This document shows positions 29,562-40,934 of a stretch of DNA of 64,000 nt, piece after piece. Source of the DNA: Bordetella genomosp. 11 (GTDB taxonomy: Bacteria; Pseudomonadota; Gammaproteobacteria; Burkholderiales; Burkholderiaceae_B). The notes beneath the pieces are model-generated. The model saw nothing but the letters and a program-made list of their open reading frames with translations. It searched no databases and was not told where the DNA came from. Both the position numbers and the translations under genes were made by a program. The stretch is taken from contig NZ_NEVS01000001.1 in NCBI RefSeq assembly GCF_002261215.1, positions 1,240,001 to 1,304,000 on the forward strand. Reading direction: 5' to 3'. Positions within the stretch are counted from its first letter, which is position 1; every line of letters begins with the position of its first letter.

Positions 29562-29647
29562 CCGCTACATCGCCATGCAATGTCCCGGCCGGCGCGGCGG
29601 CATGGCTGGGGCCTGTTCCCGGGGGACTTCAAGTGCGGGGGGCTGGT

Positions 29648-31414
<1,767 letters not shown>

Positions 31415-31543
31415 GCTGTGCGGGAAAAGGCGGCGGCAAAGGGACAATTTTGCCACGTTCGGGGCCCGCCGCCTTGCGGAAGGTCAGGGTTGCCCATTCC
31501 GGAGGCGCGATTGGCGCAAACTACGTCTAAACTAGCGCCCACC

Positions 31544-32887
31544 ATGAGCATCCCCCCTTTATTCCTGGGACGTCTGCAGTTCATCGGCAGCCTGGCATTC
31601 GTGGCGCTTTTCATGGCCCTGGCCCTGGCGCTGTCCTGGCTGCTGTTGTATTTCAAGCTGCGCGCCCGCACCAGCGGCGATGCCGGCTGGACCTCCGCCT
31701 ATCGTTTCTGGGTGCGCATCTTCGCCCTTGCCTTCATCCTGGCGCTGGCCTGCGGCGTGCCCGTACTGTTGCAGCTCGGCACCGTGTGGTCCGGGCTGAT
31801 GGACAAGATAGGCAATGTGGCAGGGCCGTTGGTGGGTTTCGCCGTCCTGTCGGTGTTCGCGTTGAAGTCCTGCTTCCTGGGCGTGATGCTGTTCGGCCAG
31901 CGTCGCGTGTCGGAAATCGTCCATACCCTCTCGGTGCTGATGGTCGCGCTGGGGCATCTGGCCACCGTTTTCTGGGTGCTGGCCCTGGTGTCGTGGGCGC
32001 AGACCCCGGATGGCGCGGTCGCCGTGGACGGCCGGTTTCAGATCTACGATTGGGCCAGGGTGGTGTTCAACCCCGCGCTGGGATGGATGCTGGGCTCTAC
32101 CGTCCTGGGCGCGTTGCTGACGGCGGCTTTCCTGATCATGGGCATTACCGCCTGGCAGGCCTTGCGCCGGCCGCTGGACGACGGCGAACGCCTGGGTTTC
32201 CGCGCCGCGCTGGGCCTGGCCTGCATCGCGGCGGCGCTGCTGGCGCCGGTAGGGGCGGGGATGGGCAAGCTTATCGCGCACTACCAGCCGGCCAAGGCGG
32301 CCGCCGCCGCCCCTTATTGGCATGAGGGCGACCCGCCCGACCTGGTCGTGCTGGGCTGGCCGGACGCCGACAGCGCCACCAGCCACGGCGTCTGGACGCT
32401 GAAAGACGCGGCGGCGCGCTGGCTGGGCCGCAACGTCAATGGCCATTTCCTGGCCCTGGAAAACTACGCCAACATGCAACCGCCGGTGGCGCTGACATTC
32501 TGGTCCCTGCGGGGCGTGGCGATACTGGCGATCCTGATGACCTGCGCCGCCTGGGCCACGCTGCTCAAGCTGCGCAAGCGTGGCTTCGATCCCTCCTTCC
32601 TGTCGCGGCGCTGGTTGCGCGCGCTCGCGTTGATGACGTTTTCCGGCGCGGCCTTCGTGGCTGTCGGCTGGATATTCACGGCGGTGGGCATCCAGCCCTA
32701 TGCGGTGAACGGTGCCGTCACGCAGTCGGAAATCCTGGGAACGGCCTCGCCGCGCGCGCTGTTGTACGGGACGCTGGGCTATGCGGTGCTGTACGGGGTG
32801 CTGGGCACGGCCTTCGTGCGCATGCTTTTCCATGCCGCGCGCTATGGCGTCGTGCCGGTGCGCAGGATGGCGGGAGTCGCATCATGA
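31544..32887 (+). CDS. Cytochrome bd-type oxidase subunit I homolog lacking canonical heme ligands
   Basis: A 447-aa polytopic membrane protein clearly related to CydA: GRLQF at helix I, WVRIFALAFILALACGVP, a shortened Q-loop with a QPAK segment, and a C-terminal GIQPY in place of GRQPW. By hand alignment to E. coli CydA the heme ligands are absent. H19 corresponds to V20, H186 to S185 and M393 to V325. E99, E107 and E445 correspond to A100, K108 and A380. Helix I contains no His at all. It overlaps the subunit II gene as ATGA. A canonical three-heme quinol oxidase role is therefore doubtful. The family assignment is sound and the function is not. Confidence 0.82.
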   Translation: MSIPPLFLGRLQFIGSLAFVALFMALALALSWLLLYFKLRARTSGDAGWTSAYRFWVRIFALAFILALACGVPVLLQLGTVWSGLMDKIGNVAGPLVGFAVLSVFALKSCFLGVMLFGQRRVSEIVHTLSVLMVALGHLATVFWVLALVSWAQTPDGAVAVDGRFQIYDWARVVFNPALGWMLGSTVLGALLTAAFLIMGITAWQALRRPLDDGERLGFRAALGLACIAAALLAPVGAGMGKLIAHYQPAKAAAAAPYWHEGDPPDLVVLGWPDADSATSHGVWTLKDAAARWLGRNVNGHFLALENYANMQPPVALTFWSLRGVAILAILMTCAAWATLLKLRKRGFDPSFLSRRWLRALALMTFSGAAFVAVGWIFTAVGIQPYAVNGAVTQSEILGTASPRALLYGTLGYAVLYGVLGTAFVRMLFHAARYGVVPVRRMAGVAS

Positions 32888-33945
32888 TCGCCACGCTTGC
32901 CGCGTCGCTGGGCCTTGCCCCGGACGATCCCTCTTTCTGGATGCCTTTGGTGTTCATGGGAATGCTGTTCGTGCTGGTGGTGGCCGGTACGGTGCTGGAC
33001 GGCTTCGACCTGGGCGTCGGTATCCTGCTGCAGCTGGCGCCCACCGAGGACCGCGGCCGCATGATGGCACTGCTCAGCCCCTGGCGCGATGCCAACGAGT
33101 TCTGGCTGTTGCTCGGTATCGGCCTGTTCGCCGCGGCGTTCCCATTTGCCTGGGGGAACGTGCTGGGGCAGCTCTACGCGCCGTTGACACTGATGGTGCT
33201 GGGCGTCGTGTTGCGCAGCGTGTCGTATGAGTTCCGGCTGCGCGCGCGCACCGAATCCAAGCCGCGCTGGGTAACGGCATTCTGGATCGGTTCGCTGATG
33301 ACGGCCTTCGGCCAGGGCATGGCCCTGGGCCGTATTGCGACCGGGTATCAGAATACCGCCGGCTACCACGGTTTTTCGCTGTTCGTCGGTTTATGCGCGG
33401 TGGCGGCCTACGTGCTGCTCGGTGCCTCGTGGCTGACGATGCGGGTGGATGGCGATCTGCAGCGCCGCGCGGTGCAGTGGGCGCGGCACGCGATCCGCTG
33501 GACCGCGGCGGGCATGGTGGCCATCGCGGTTACGCTGGGCCTGGCCAACGCCGGCATTTTCTATAAGTGGAGCAACCTGTCCCATCTTGGCCTCGCCGTC
33601 GCGGTGTGGGTGGCCATGCTGCTGGGTTTCGTCGGTACGGAAATGGTCCTGATGCGCTTGCCGCGGCACGCCGAACGTTTCAGCTGGGTGCCGTTCGTCG
33701 CCTGCGTGGGGCTGTTCCTGCTGATGCTGACCGGGCTGGCATACAGCATGTTCCCTTTCCTGATCCTGGACGACATGACGCTGTGGGATGGCGCGGCTTC
33801 GCTCGGATCGATGCGGCTGGTGCTATCCGGGGCGATCGTGGCCATTCCGCTGATCCTGGTGTTCAACATCCTGGCCTACCGGTCGCTATTCGGCAAGGCG
33901 CGGCGTCCCGCGAACGCCATCGCCGGCATGCCCGGACGGCAGTGA
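32884..33945 (+). CDS. Cytochrome bd-type oxidase subunit II homolog (CydB-like)
   Basis: A 353-aa membrane protein with the CydB signature GTVLDGFDLGVGILLQL (residues about 35-51) and the conserved VLRSVSYEFRLRAR near residue 118. About eight to nine hydrophobic segments are visible. Subunit II carries no heme axial ligands in the known enzymes and stabilises subunit I. This copy looks less divergent than its partner. It is translationally coupled to the preceding gene (ATGA overlap). No CydX-like small ORF follows, since the next gene's stop lies 21 nt away on the other strand. Confidence 0.87.
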   Translation: MIATLAASLGLAPDDPSFWMPLVFMGMLFVLVVAGTVLDGFDLGVGILLQLAPTEDRGRMMALLSPWRDANEFWLLLGIGLFAAAFPFAWGNVLGQLYAPLTLMVLGVVLRSVSYEFRLRARTESKPRWVTAFWIGSLMTAFGQGMALGRIATGYQNTAGYHGFSLFVGLCAVAAYVLLGASWLTMRVDGDLQRRAVQWARHAIRWTAAGMVAIAVTLGLANAGIFYKWSNLSHLGLAVAVWVAMLLGFVGTEMVLMRLPRHAERFSWVPFVACVGLFLLMLTGLAYSMFPFLILDDMTLWDGAASLGSMRLVLSGAIVAIPLILVFNILAYRSLFGKARRPANAIAGMPGRQ

Positions 33946-33966
33946 GCCGCCGCGGCCCGCTGCGCC

Positions 33967-35433
33967 TCAATTGCGCAGCGGCAGGGCGATTTCCACGCGC
34001 AGCCCGCCGCTTGCCGCGGTGCCCAGGGTAAGCGTGCCGCCATGGGCGCGCGTGATGGCTTCGACCAGCGCCAGCCCCAGCCCCACATTGCCTGTCCGCG
34101 TGCGCGCATCGTCAAGCCGGGCGAACGGCCGCAGCGCCTCGGACCGGCGGTCCGCCGGGATCCCTTTGCCATGGTCGGCGACGCACAGTACGGCCATGCC
34201 GTCGCGTTCGGCCAGCGATACCTCCACCGGCGGCGCGCCATGGTGCAGGGCATTGCCGATCAGATTGTCCAGCAGGCGGGCCAGCGCGACCGCATCGCCC
34301 TGCACCGTCATCGGTTGATCGCTGTCGATGCGCAGCTCCACCGGGGATCCCGCGCCCTTCCAGCCCTGCACGCGCTCGGTCAGCCACTCGGCAAGCGGGA
34401 CGGGGGCATATCGGTAACCCGCCGGATCGGTGCCGCGCACGAAGCCGATGAACTGGTCGACCATGTATTGCATGTCCTGGAGGTCCTTGCGCAGGCCCTC
34501 CGTCAACACGGCATCGTCGGACATTTCGATGCGCAGCCACATGCGCGAAAGAGGCGCCTTCAGGTCGTGCGGCAGGCCGGCCAGCAGCGTGCGGCGGACG
34601 GACTCCGATTCCTGCAGCGCGTTCAGCATGGCATTGAAGCGTTCGCCCAGCACGCGGGTCTCGTGCGGACCGGACGGCACGACGCGCTGCGGTTGGCCCG
34701 CGGCAAGTTTGTCGGCGGCTTCGGCCAGGCGGGTGATGGGACGCGTGATATGCCAGGAAAAACCGCCCGCCAGTATCAGTACCACGCCGAAGGTGGCCAG
34801 CCATGTGATGACGATGGGCGTCGCCAGCGGCGGGTCCAGCCGGTCCAGCGGAATGACGAGCCATTCGCGCAGTTGCGGCGCGTCCTCGCTGCTGGGATTG
34901 GGCGCCAGGGAAATGAAGACCTCCGGCCGCGGCCCGCGCGACAGCGCGACGCGGGTGCCGTCGTTCAGGCGATTGTTCAGCTGGTGCACCAGGCCGCGCA
35001 GGTCGCGGCGGATGTCGTTGTCCTCGCCATCGGGACGATTCCGGCGGTATTCGCGGATCTCGGCCATCCGGGCATCGCGGTCGGCGGCCGACACGCCATC
35101 GCGCAGGGGAGGCGGCGGCAGTCCGCCGCCATGGAAGCGCGCCAGTTGCGCCTCGGCGGGAAGGGTGCGGGCCCACAGATGCCACTGTCCGCCGGAGGCA
35201 TCGCGCACGAAGCCGGCGCGGTCCTCCGCCGGCACTTCCGATACCGCGGCGCGCAACGTGCGTATCGTCGTGACGATGTAGTCCATTACCACGTCGTCGA
35301 TGAACCGTTGCCGGTAGTGCGAGCCCACGGCAAGCGTGCCCGCCTGGGCCAACAGCATGCAACCGAGCACGAGCAGTATCAGGCGGGTGCGCAGGGAATG
35401 CGGAAGCAGGGAGCGCGGCGAAAACCTGGTCAC
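33967..35433 (-). CDS. Sensor histidine kinase, EnvZ-like
   Basis: A 488-aa inner-membrane kinase. The first helix is RLILLVLGCMLLAQAGTLAV, then a periplasmic region of about 150 residues rich in Arg and Pro, a second helix (TWLATFGVVLILAGGFSWHI), HAMP (RPITRLAEAADKLAAGQPQR), H-box AGLPHDLKAPLSRMWLRIEM, N-box and a G-box (GNVGLGLALVEAITRAHGG). I set the start at GTG 35433 because GTGA overlaps the stop of the regulator gene; an ATG at 35460 is the alternative. It pairs with the upstream OmpR-like regulator. Confidence 0.9.
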   Translation of the reverse strand: MTRFSPRSLLPHSLRTRLILLVLGCMLLAQAGTLAVGSHYRQRFIDDVVMDYIVTTIRTLRAAVSEVPAEDRAGFVRDASGGQWHLWARTLPAEAQLARFHGGGLPPPPLRDGVSAADRDARMAEIREYRRNRPDGEDNDIRRDLRGLVHQLNNRLNDGTRVALSRGPRPEVFISLAPNPSSEDAPQLREWLVIPLDRLDPPLATPIVITWLATFGVVLILAGGFSWHITRPITRLAEAADKLAAGQPQRVVPSGPHETRVLGERFNAMLNALQESESVRRTLLAGLPHDLKAPLSRMWLRIEMSDDAVLTEGLRKDLQDMQYMVDQFIGFVRGTDPAGYRYAPVPLAEWLTERVQGWKGAGSPVELRIDSDQPMTVQGDAVALARLLDNLIGNALHHGAPPVEVSLAERDGMAVLCVADHGKGIPADRRSEALRPFARLDDARTRTGNVGLGLALVEAITRAHGGTLTLGTAASGGLRVEIALPLRN

Positions 35434-36131
35434 GGCGAGAATCGGTAGCCTATGCCCCATACCGTCTGGATCCAGCGCGGTTGCTTGGGGTCGTCCTCGA
35501 TGGCGCGGCGCAGGCGCAGGATGGCGATATCGATGGCGCGGTCGTTCCGTTCGCCGGCGTCGTCGTCGCGGGCCAGGGCCAGCAGGCGTTCGCGCGACAG
35601 CGGCTTGCCGGCGTTGCGGACCAGGGCTTCCAGCAGATTGATTTCCCCGCCGGTCAGCTTGACGGCCACGCCGTCGCGCAGCAATTGGCGCGTGGCGGGG
35701 TCGAAGACGAAGGGGCCGAAATTCACGGGCGCGTCGCGCGTCAGCGCCGAGGGGCCCTTCTTGCGGCGCAGGACGGCTTCGATGCGCGCCAGCAGTTCGC
35801 GGGGATCGAAAGGCTTGCCCAGGTAATCGTCGGCACCGGCCTCCAGGCCGATGATGCGATCCACGGCTTCATCGCGGGCCGTCAGCAGGATTACCGGAAT
35901 GTCCTCACCCTGTTCGCGCAGCCGCCGGCAGGCATCGGCGCCGTCGCCGCCGGGCAGCATCCTGTCCAGGACCAGAAGGTCCGGGGCATAGCGGGCAATG
36001 CGCGCCGGCAGGTCGGCGGCATCGGGCGCCAGCAGGGTGTCGTAGCCGTGCCGGTTCAGATAGTCGGCCAGCAGTTGCCGCAGCGCGGGGTCGTCGTCGA
36101 CGACCAGCAATTTAGTATGAGGTGTTTCCAT
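35430..36131 (-). CDS. OmpR-family response regulator
   Basis: A 233-aa regulator. The receiver has D12/D13 (VVDDDP), phospho-acceptor D56 (LLVLDRMLPG) and K106 (YLGKPFDP). The winged helix ends AIDIAILRLRRAIEDDPKQP and IQTVWGIGYRF, very like OmpR. First gene of the two-component operon, divergent from the usher-like outer-membrane protein (211 bp between starts), which is a plausible target. It should not be equated with BaeR at 5.7 kb; the two are different systems. Confidence 0.92.
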   Translation of the reverse strand: METPHTKLLVVDDDPALRQLLADYLNRHGYDTLLAPDAADLPARIARYAPDLLVLDRMLPGGDGADACRRLREQGEDIPVILLTARDEAVDRIIGLEAGADDYLGKPFDPRELLARIEAVLRRKKGPSALTRDAPVNFGPFVFDPATRQLLRDGVAVKLTGGEINLLEALVRNAGKPLSRERLLALARDDDAGERNDRAIDIAILRLRRAIEDDPKQPRWIQTVWGIGYRFSP

Positions 36132-36342
36132 GTCCGCATATTGCGAGGCCGGGGCCCCGCGGGCAAGGGGAGGAAATGGACTGAAATCGGAAATCGACCC
36201 GAACTATAAAGCACGGCCCCATTCGGCTCCGATTAAAATACGCCGTTCCAGGGGGAGGTGGAGTTTTGTAACGGCCAGGATGACGGCTTTCAGTTGCAAT
36301 CCCGATAGATAACGTCGATCCCGGCACCGGAACTTTGGCCTT

Positions 36343-37830
36343 ATGCATGTTTTTGTCCCGCGGCGCGCCTGCCGCGCCGCGCTTGCCGTCGCATTGGCCT
36401 GCTGCGTCCACGGGGGCGCCGTAGCCGCGGAGGCTCTCGCATATCCCGCACCCTCGATGTCGGGCGCCGGCGCGCGCGCTCCGGTCCTGCTTGCCCAGGC
36501 GGGCCGCGGCCTGGGTGTGCTGGCGCCGGCCTTGCCGCTGCCGGTCAGGCCCCCAGGCCAGGGGCAGATCACCGCCGAGCTGCTGCCCTGCCAACCCGTG
36601 CCGCCGTTGCAGGCTGAAGCGCCGGCGGGAGACGCCGGCACGGACGCCGCCGGGCCGGCCATGGATACGGCCAAGGGCGCCGATAGCTCGACGACATCGC
36701 CTGCGGATACCGCCAGGGGCGCGGACGGCTCGGCGGTTTCCCCGACGAATCCCGCCAAGGGTCCCGGTTCAATCGGGTCGTCTCCGGACCCCGCCAAGGA
36801 TGTCGCCCCCACCATCGCCGACGCGGGGATGGCCGCTGGCCAGGGCCAGCCTGCCGCCGAGGCGGGCGGGGAGGCGGCGCCACTGGACTGCATCGCCGTG
36901 CCGACCGCGGCGGCGGAAGCCGCGGATTCCACCGCCGGCGGCCTGGACCTGGACTACGTCCCGCTGCCTCCGGGGTCCACGCCGGTCAAGTGGGGGCGGC
37001 CCCTGGGCACGCCCAAGCCCTGGTTTGCCGGGATATCGCCGCAGGGCGGCATGCAATTGGGCGAGCGCAATCTGACATATCGCAACGTGGAGGGGCCGTC
37101 GGTGTCCCTGGGCTCGCTGACACCTTTTTCCCCCGCCTGGAGCAGCGCCGCCACGATAGGGGGCGTGCAGGTGTCCAACCTCACCACCAGCAGCGATGCC
37201 ACGGTCCCTGAAGGCAAGCTGGGCTATTCCTCCGTATGGGGACGCATAGACAACACCGATCCCGGCCTGACGGCGGGCGGCGTTCAATATGGCCCGACCG
37301 CCGGCAGCAACAGCCTGCGCTACGGGGTCACGCCCGACATCACCCTGGAGGGGCAGGTCCAGAGCGCCCACGCCCTGACCGCCACCGGCCTGGGCACCAC
37401 CTACTCGATGGGCGAGTGGGGCACGCTGCAGGGCGGCGCGACGCAGAGCCGTTTCGATACCTCGCAGGGCTGGCGCTACAGCCTGGGCTACAACGTCAAG
37501 GTGTTCGATACGCTGAAACTGGGCTACGGCAACGAACTGACCAGCAGCGGCTACGGCGACCTCTCCACTTACCAGGACGGCGCCACCGCGACCGCCCAAT
37601 GGCGCAATACCTTTTCGGCCGGCCTGCCGATCAGCGGCTGGGGCGAACTCAGCGGCACTTATTCCGGGCTGCGCGACACCACCGGCGAAATGCTGGAACG
37701 GCGCTACGGCATTTCCCAAAGCATGATGCTGTCGCCCAATGTCCGCCTGGCCGTGGGCGCCGATCACGACGTGGTCAGCGGCGACTACGGCGTCAATATG
37801 CAACTGACCATGCCCATCGGCGGGCGATAG
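36343..37830 (+). CDS. Secreted outer-membrane beta-barrel protein resembling a fimbrial-usher barrel
   Basis: A 495-aa exported protein. A signal peptide (RAALAVALACCVHGGAVAA) is followed by a low-complexity region (about 45-205) containing four imperfect 14-residue units of the type DTAKGADSSTTSPA. From about residue 225 there are alternating beta-strand patterns: YGVTPDITLEGQVQSAHAL, SRFDTSQGWRYSLGYNVKVF, WGELSGTYSGLRDTTGEMLE. The YGVTPDITLEG and YRYGL-like strands recall the barrel of PapC-type ushers, but it lacks the usher plug and periplasmic domains and has no fimbrial neighbours. It diverges from the OmpR-like system. Function unknown; an outer-membrane location is likely. Confidence 0.68.
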   Translation: MHVFVPRRACRAALAVALACCVHGGAVAAEALAYPAPSMSGAGARAPVLLAQAGRGLGVLAPALPLPVRPPGQGQITAELLPCQPVPPLQAEAPAGDAGTDAAGPAMDTAKGADSSTTSPADTARGADGSAVSPTNPAKGPGSIGSSPDPAKDVAPTIADAGMAAGQGQPAAEAGGEAAPLDCIAVPTAAAEAADSTAGGLDLDYVPLPPGSTPVKWGRPLGTPKPWFAGISPQGGMQLGERNLTYRNVEGPSVSLGSLTPFSPAWSSAATIGGVQVSNLTTSSDATVPEGKLGYSSVWGRIDNTDPGLTAGGVQYGPTAGSNSLRYGVTPDITLEGQVQSAHALTATGLGTTYSMGEWGTLQGGATQSRFDTSQGWRYSLGYNVKVFDTLKLGYGNELTSSGYGDLSTYQDGATATAQWRNTFSAGLPISGWGELSGTYSGLRDTTGEMLERRYGISQSMMLSPNVRLAVGADHDVVSGDYGVNMQLTMPIGGR

Positions 37831-37910
37831 TGCCGTTCCCGGCACAGCGCGCGCGTGCAGGTTTGCCCGCTCCTATAAAATGCCGCGCATGATGCAATCG
37901 GCTTTCCTTC

Positions 37911-39737
37911 ATGTCTGAGCCGCGCGCCCTGGAAGTCCTGCGGCGCGTCTTCGGCTACGAATCCTTCCGCGGCGAGCAGCAGGCCATCGTGGATCACGTC
38001 ATCCAGGGCGGCGATGCGCTGGTCCTGATGCCCACCGGCGGCGGCAAGTCGCTCTGCTACCAGGTGCCCGCGCTGGTCCGCGAAGGCACCGGGGTGGTGG
38101 TATCGCCGCTGATCGCCTTGATGCAGGACCAGGTCGATGCGCTCACCGAGCTCGGCGTGCGCGCGGCCTATTTGAATTCCACCCAGGATTGGCGCGTCGC
38201 GCGGGATGTCGAACGCGCATTCCTGGACGGCGAACTCGATCTTCTCTACGTGGCACCCGAACGCCTGCTGACCGACCGCTGCCTGGAATTGCTCGAACGC
38301 GGCCGTATCGCGCTGTTCGCCATCGACGAGGCGCACTGCGTGTCGCAATGGGGGCACGACTTCCGTCCGGAATACATGGGCTTGTCGCTGCTGCACGAAC
38401 GCTGGCCGCAGGTGCCGCGCATCGCGCTGACGGCAACCGCGACGGCGGTGACGCGCACGGAAATCGCCCAGCGGCTGGCGCTGGACGAGGCGCGCCATTT
38501 CGTCGCCAGCTTCGACCGCCCCAACATCCGCTACCGCATCGTCGAAAAGAACGAGGTGCGCAAGCAACTGCTTGACCTGATCCGCAGCGAGCACGCCGGC
38601 GATTCGGGCGTGGTCTATTGCCTGTCGCGCGCACGGGTGGAGGAAACCGCCGAATTCCTCTCCAACAACGGGGTGCTGGCCTTGCCCTACCATGCCGGGC
38701 TGGGCGCGGCGGTGCGCTCGGCGAACCAGTCGCGCTTCCTGCGCGAGGACGGCATCGTCATGGTTGCCACGATCGCCTTCGGCATGGGCATCGACAAGCC
38801 GGACGTGCGCTTCGTCGCGCATATCGACCTGCCGAAGTCGGTGGAAGGCTACTACCAGGAAACCGGGCGCGCGGGTCGCGATGGATTGCCGGCCACGGCG
38901 TGGCTGGCCTACGGTCTGCAGGACGTGGTGCAGCAACGCCGCATGATCGACGAATCCCCGGGCGACGAGTCGTTCCGGCGCCGCCTGGGCCAGCAACTGG
39001 ACGCCATGCTGGGGCTGTGCGAAACCGTCGAATGCCGGCGCGTGCGCCTGCTTGCCTATTTCGGGCAGCAAATCACTGCCTGCGGCAATTGCGACGTCTG
39101 CCTGGATCCGCCGCAGGCATGGGACGGGACGGTGGCGGCGCAGAAGGTGCTGTCGGCCGTGTACCGGCTATGGAAGGAGCGCGGGCAGCGCTATGGCGCC
39201 GGCCACATCATCGATATCCTGCGCGGCAAGACCACCGATCGCGTGAACCAGTACGGACACCATACGCTGTCCGTCTTCGGCGTCGGGGCGGACTTATCGG
39301 ATTCCGCCTGGCGCGGCGTCCTGCGCCAGCTGCTGGCGCAGGGGCTGCTGACCGTCGATACCGAAGGCTACGGGACGCTGGCATTGACGGAAGCCAGCAG
39401 GGACGTCCTTAAAGGCGAGCGCCAGTTGATGCTGCGCCGGGAGTCTCCCAAGGCTGCCCGGGCAGGCAAGAGCGCCGGGACGCGCTCGCGGGCCCCCGTG
39501 GCGGAACTCCCCGCCGATGCGCAACCGGTGTTCGAGGCCTTGCGTGCATGGCGGGCCGGGGTCGCCCGCAACCATGGCGTGCCGGCCTATGTCATTTTCC
39601 ATGACGCCACCTTGCGCGAAATCGCCCTGGCCCGGCCGGAAACGGCCGATGAACTGGGCGGCATCAGCGGAGTAGGCGCGCGCAAACTGGAAGCCTACGG
39701 CGACGAAATCCTGGAATGCGTGGCCGGCTTCGCCTGA
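37911..39737 (+). CDS. recQ: ATP-dependent DNA helicase RecQ
   Basis: A 608-aa 3'-5' helicase. Motif [18 protein letters not shown], motif [21 protein letters not shown] with the RecQ aromatic loop, motif [19 protein letters not shown], then the RQC zinc cysteines ([17 protein letters not shown]) and a C-terminal HRDC domain ([20 protein letters not shown]). Acts in recombination and fork repair. It ends 3 nt before the convergent ruvB stop, with no terminator between. Confidence 0.96.
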   Translation: MSEPRALEVLRRVFGYESFRGEQQAIVDHVIQGGDALVLMPTGGGKSLCYQVPALVREGTGVVVSPLIALMQDQVDALTELGVRAAYLNSTQDWRVARDVERAFLDGELDLLYVAPERLLTDRCLELLERGRIALFAIDEAHCVSQWGHDFRPEYMGLSLLHERWPQVPRIALTATATAVTRTEIAQRLALDEARHFVASFDRPNIRYRIVEKNEVRKQLLDLIRSEHAGDSGVVYCLSRARVEETAEFLSNNGVLALPYHAGLGAAVRSANQSRFLREDGIVMVATIAFGMGIDKPDVRFVAHIDLPKSVEGYYQETGRAGRDGLPATAWLAYGLQDVVQQRRMIDESPGDESFRRRLGQQLDAMLGLCETVECRRVRLLAYFGQQITACGNCDVCLDPPQAWDGTVAAQKVLSAVYRLWKERGQRYGAGHIIDILRGKTTDRVNQYGHHTLSVFGVGADLSDSAWRGVLRQLLAQGLLTVDTEGYGTLALTEASRDVLKGERQLMLRRESPKAARAGKSAGTRSRAPVAELPADAQPVFEALRAWRAGVARNHGVPAYVIFHDATLREIALARPETADELGGISGVGARKLEAYGDEILECVAGFA

Positions 39738-39740
39738 ATT

Positions 39741-40814
39741 TCAGCCGCCGAACAGGTCCCCGCTGCCGCCGGCCGTGCCGGCGGGAGGCGCCAGGCCCAG
39801 GTGGCGCCAGGTGGTCTGCGTGGCCATGCGGCCGCGCGAGGTGCGTTGCAGGTAGCCGTGCTGGATCAGGTAGGGCTCGATGACGTCCTCGATGGTGTCG
39901 CGTTCTTCACCGATGGCCGCGGCGAGGCTGTCGACCCCGACCGGCCCGCCGTCGAACTTGTGCACGATGGCTTCCAGCAGCTTGCGGTCCATCAGGTCCA
40001 GGCCCTGGGGATCGACCTCCAGCATGGACAGCGCCGCGCCCGCGACTTTCGCGTCGATGTGGCCTTGCGCCTTGACCTCGGCGTAATCGCGCACGCGCCG
40101 CAGCAGCCGGTTGGCGATGCGGGGCGTGCCGCGCGAACGGCGCGCGACTTCGTCGGCGCCTTCCGGCGTGATGCTGGCCTGCAATAGGGCGGCACTGCGG
40201 GTAACGATGTGGGCCAGGTCGGTGGCGTTGTAGAACTCCAGCCGCGACACAATGCCGAAGCGGTCGCGCAGGGGGTTGGTCAGCATGCCGGCGCGGGTGG
40301 TGGCGCCGACCAGGGTAAAGGGTTGCAGATCCAGCTTGACGCTGCGCGCCGCGGGGCCTTCGCCGATCAGAATGTCGATCTGGAAGTCTTCCAGCGCCGG
40401 GTAGAGGATTTCCTCGACGACCGGCGACAGGCGATGGATTTCATCGATGAACAGGACGTCGTTCTTTTCCAGGTTGGTCAGGAGCGCGGCCAGGTCGCCC
40501 GGGCGCTCGAGCACGGGGCCGGAGGTCTGGCGCAGCTGCACGCCCATTTCGTGCGCGATGATGTGGGCCAGCGTGGTCTTGCCCAGGCCGGGGGGGCCGA
40601 ACAGCAGGACATGGTCGAGCGCCTCGCCGCGCTTGCGGGCGGCCGCGATGAAGATCTCCAGCTGTTCGCGCGCGCGGTCCTGGCCGACGTAGTCGCGCAG
40701 AATCTTCGGGCGCAGGGCGCGTTCGATGGACTCTTCGTTGGGCGATACGGGCTGCGGCGCGACCAGGCGGCCGGCGTCGGGACGGGACGAGAGAGAGTCG
40801 GACTGGATGGCCAT
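39741..40814 (-). CDS. ruvB: Holliday junction branch migration helicase RuvB
   Basis: A 357-aa AAA+ motor. [13 protein letters not shown] at the N-terminus, Walker [19 protein letters not shown] near residue 72, Walker [17 protein letters not shown], sensor 1 [11 protein letters not shown] and arginine finger PLRDRFGI. Hexamers pump DNA through the RuvA-bound junction. The start at [10 protein letters not shown] follows the family; the open frame upstream to 42704 is antisense to two other genes. RuvA and ruvC are 2 kb away, separated by two plus-strand genes. Confidence 0.96.
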   Translation of the reverse strand: MAIQSDSLSSRPDAGRLVAPQPVSPNEESIERALRPKILRDYVGQDRAREQLEIFIAAARKRGEALDHVLLFGPPGLGKTTLAHIIAHEMGVQLRQTSGPVLERPGDLAALLTNLEKNDVLFIDEIHRLSPVVEEILYPALEDFQIDILIGEGPAARSVKLDLQPFTLVGATTRAGMLTNPLRDRFGIVSRLEFYNATDLAHIVTRSAALLQASITPEGADEVARRSRGTPRIANRLLRRVRDYAEVKAQGHIDAKVAGAALSMLEVDPQGLDLMDRKLLEAIVHKFDGGPVGVDSLAAAIGEERDTIEDVIEPYLIQHGYLQRTSRGRMATQTTWRHLGLAPPAGTAGGSGDLFGG

Positions 40815-40934
40815 GTCGGGAGGGGCAAGGATAGCCCGCCTATCGTACACCACAGGCTCGTCCGGCCATGGCGGCGCGTGCCGCGCTGGTCTATGATCCC
40901 CCGGTTTTTCCATTCTTCCTGCCGAGGAAATTCC

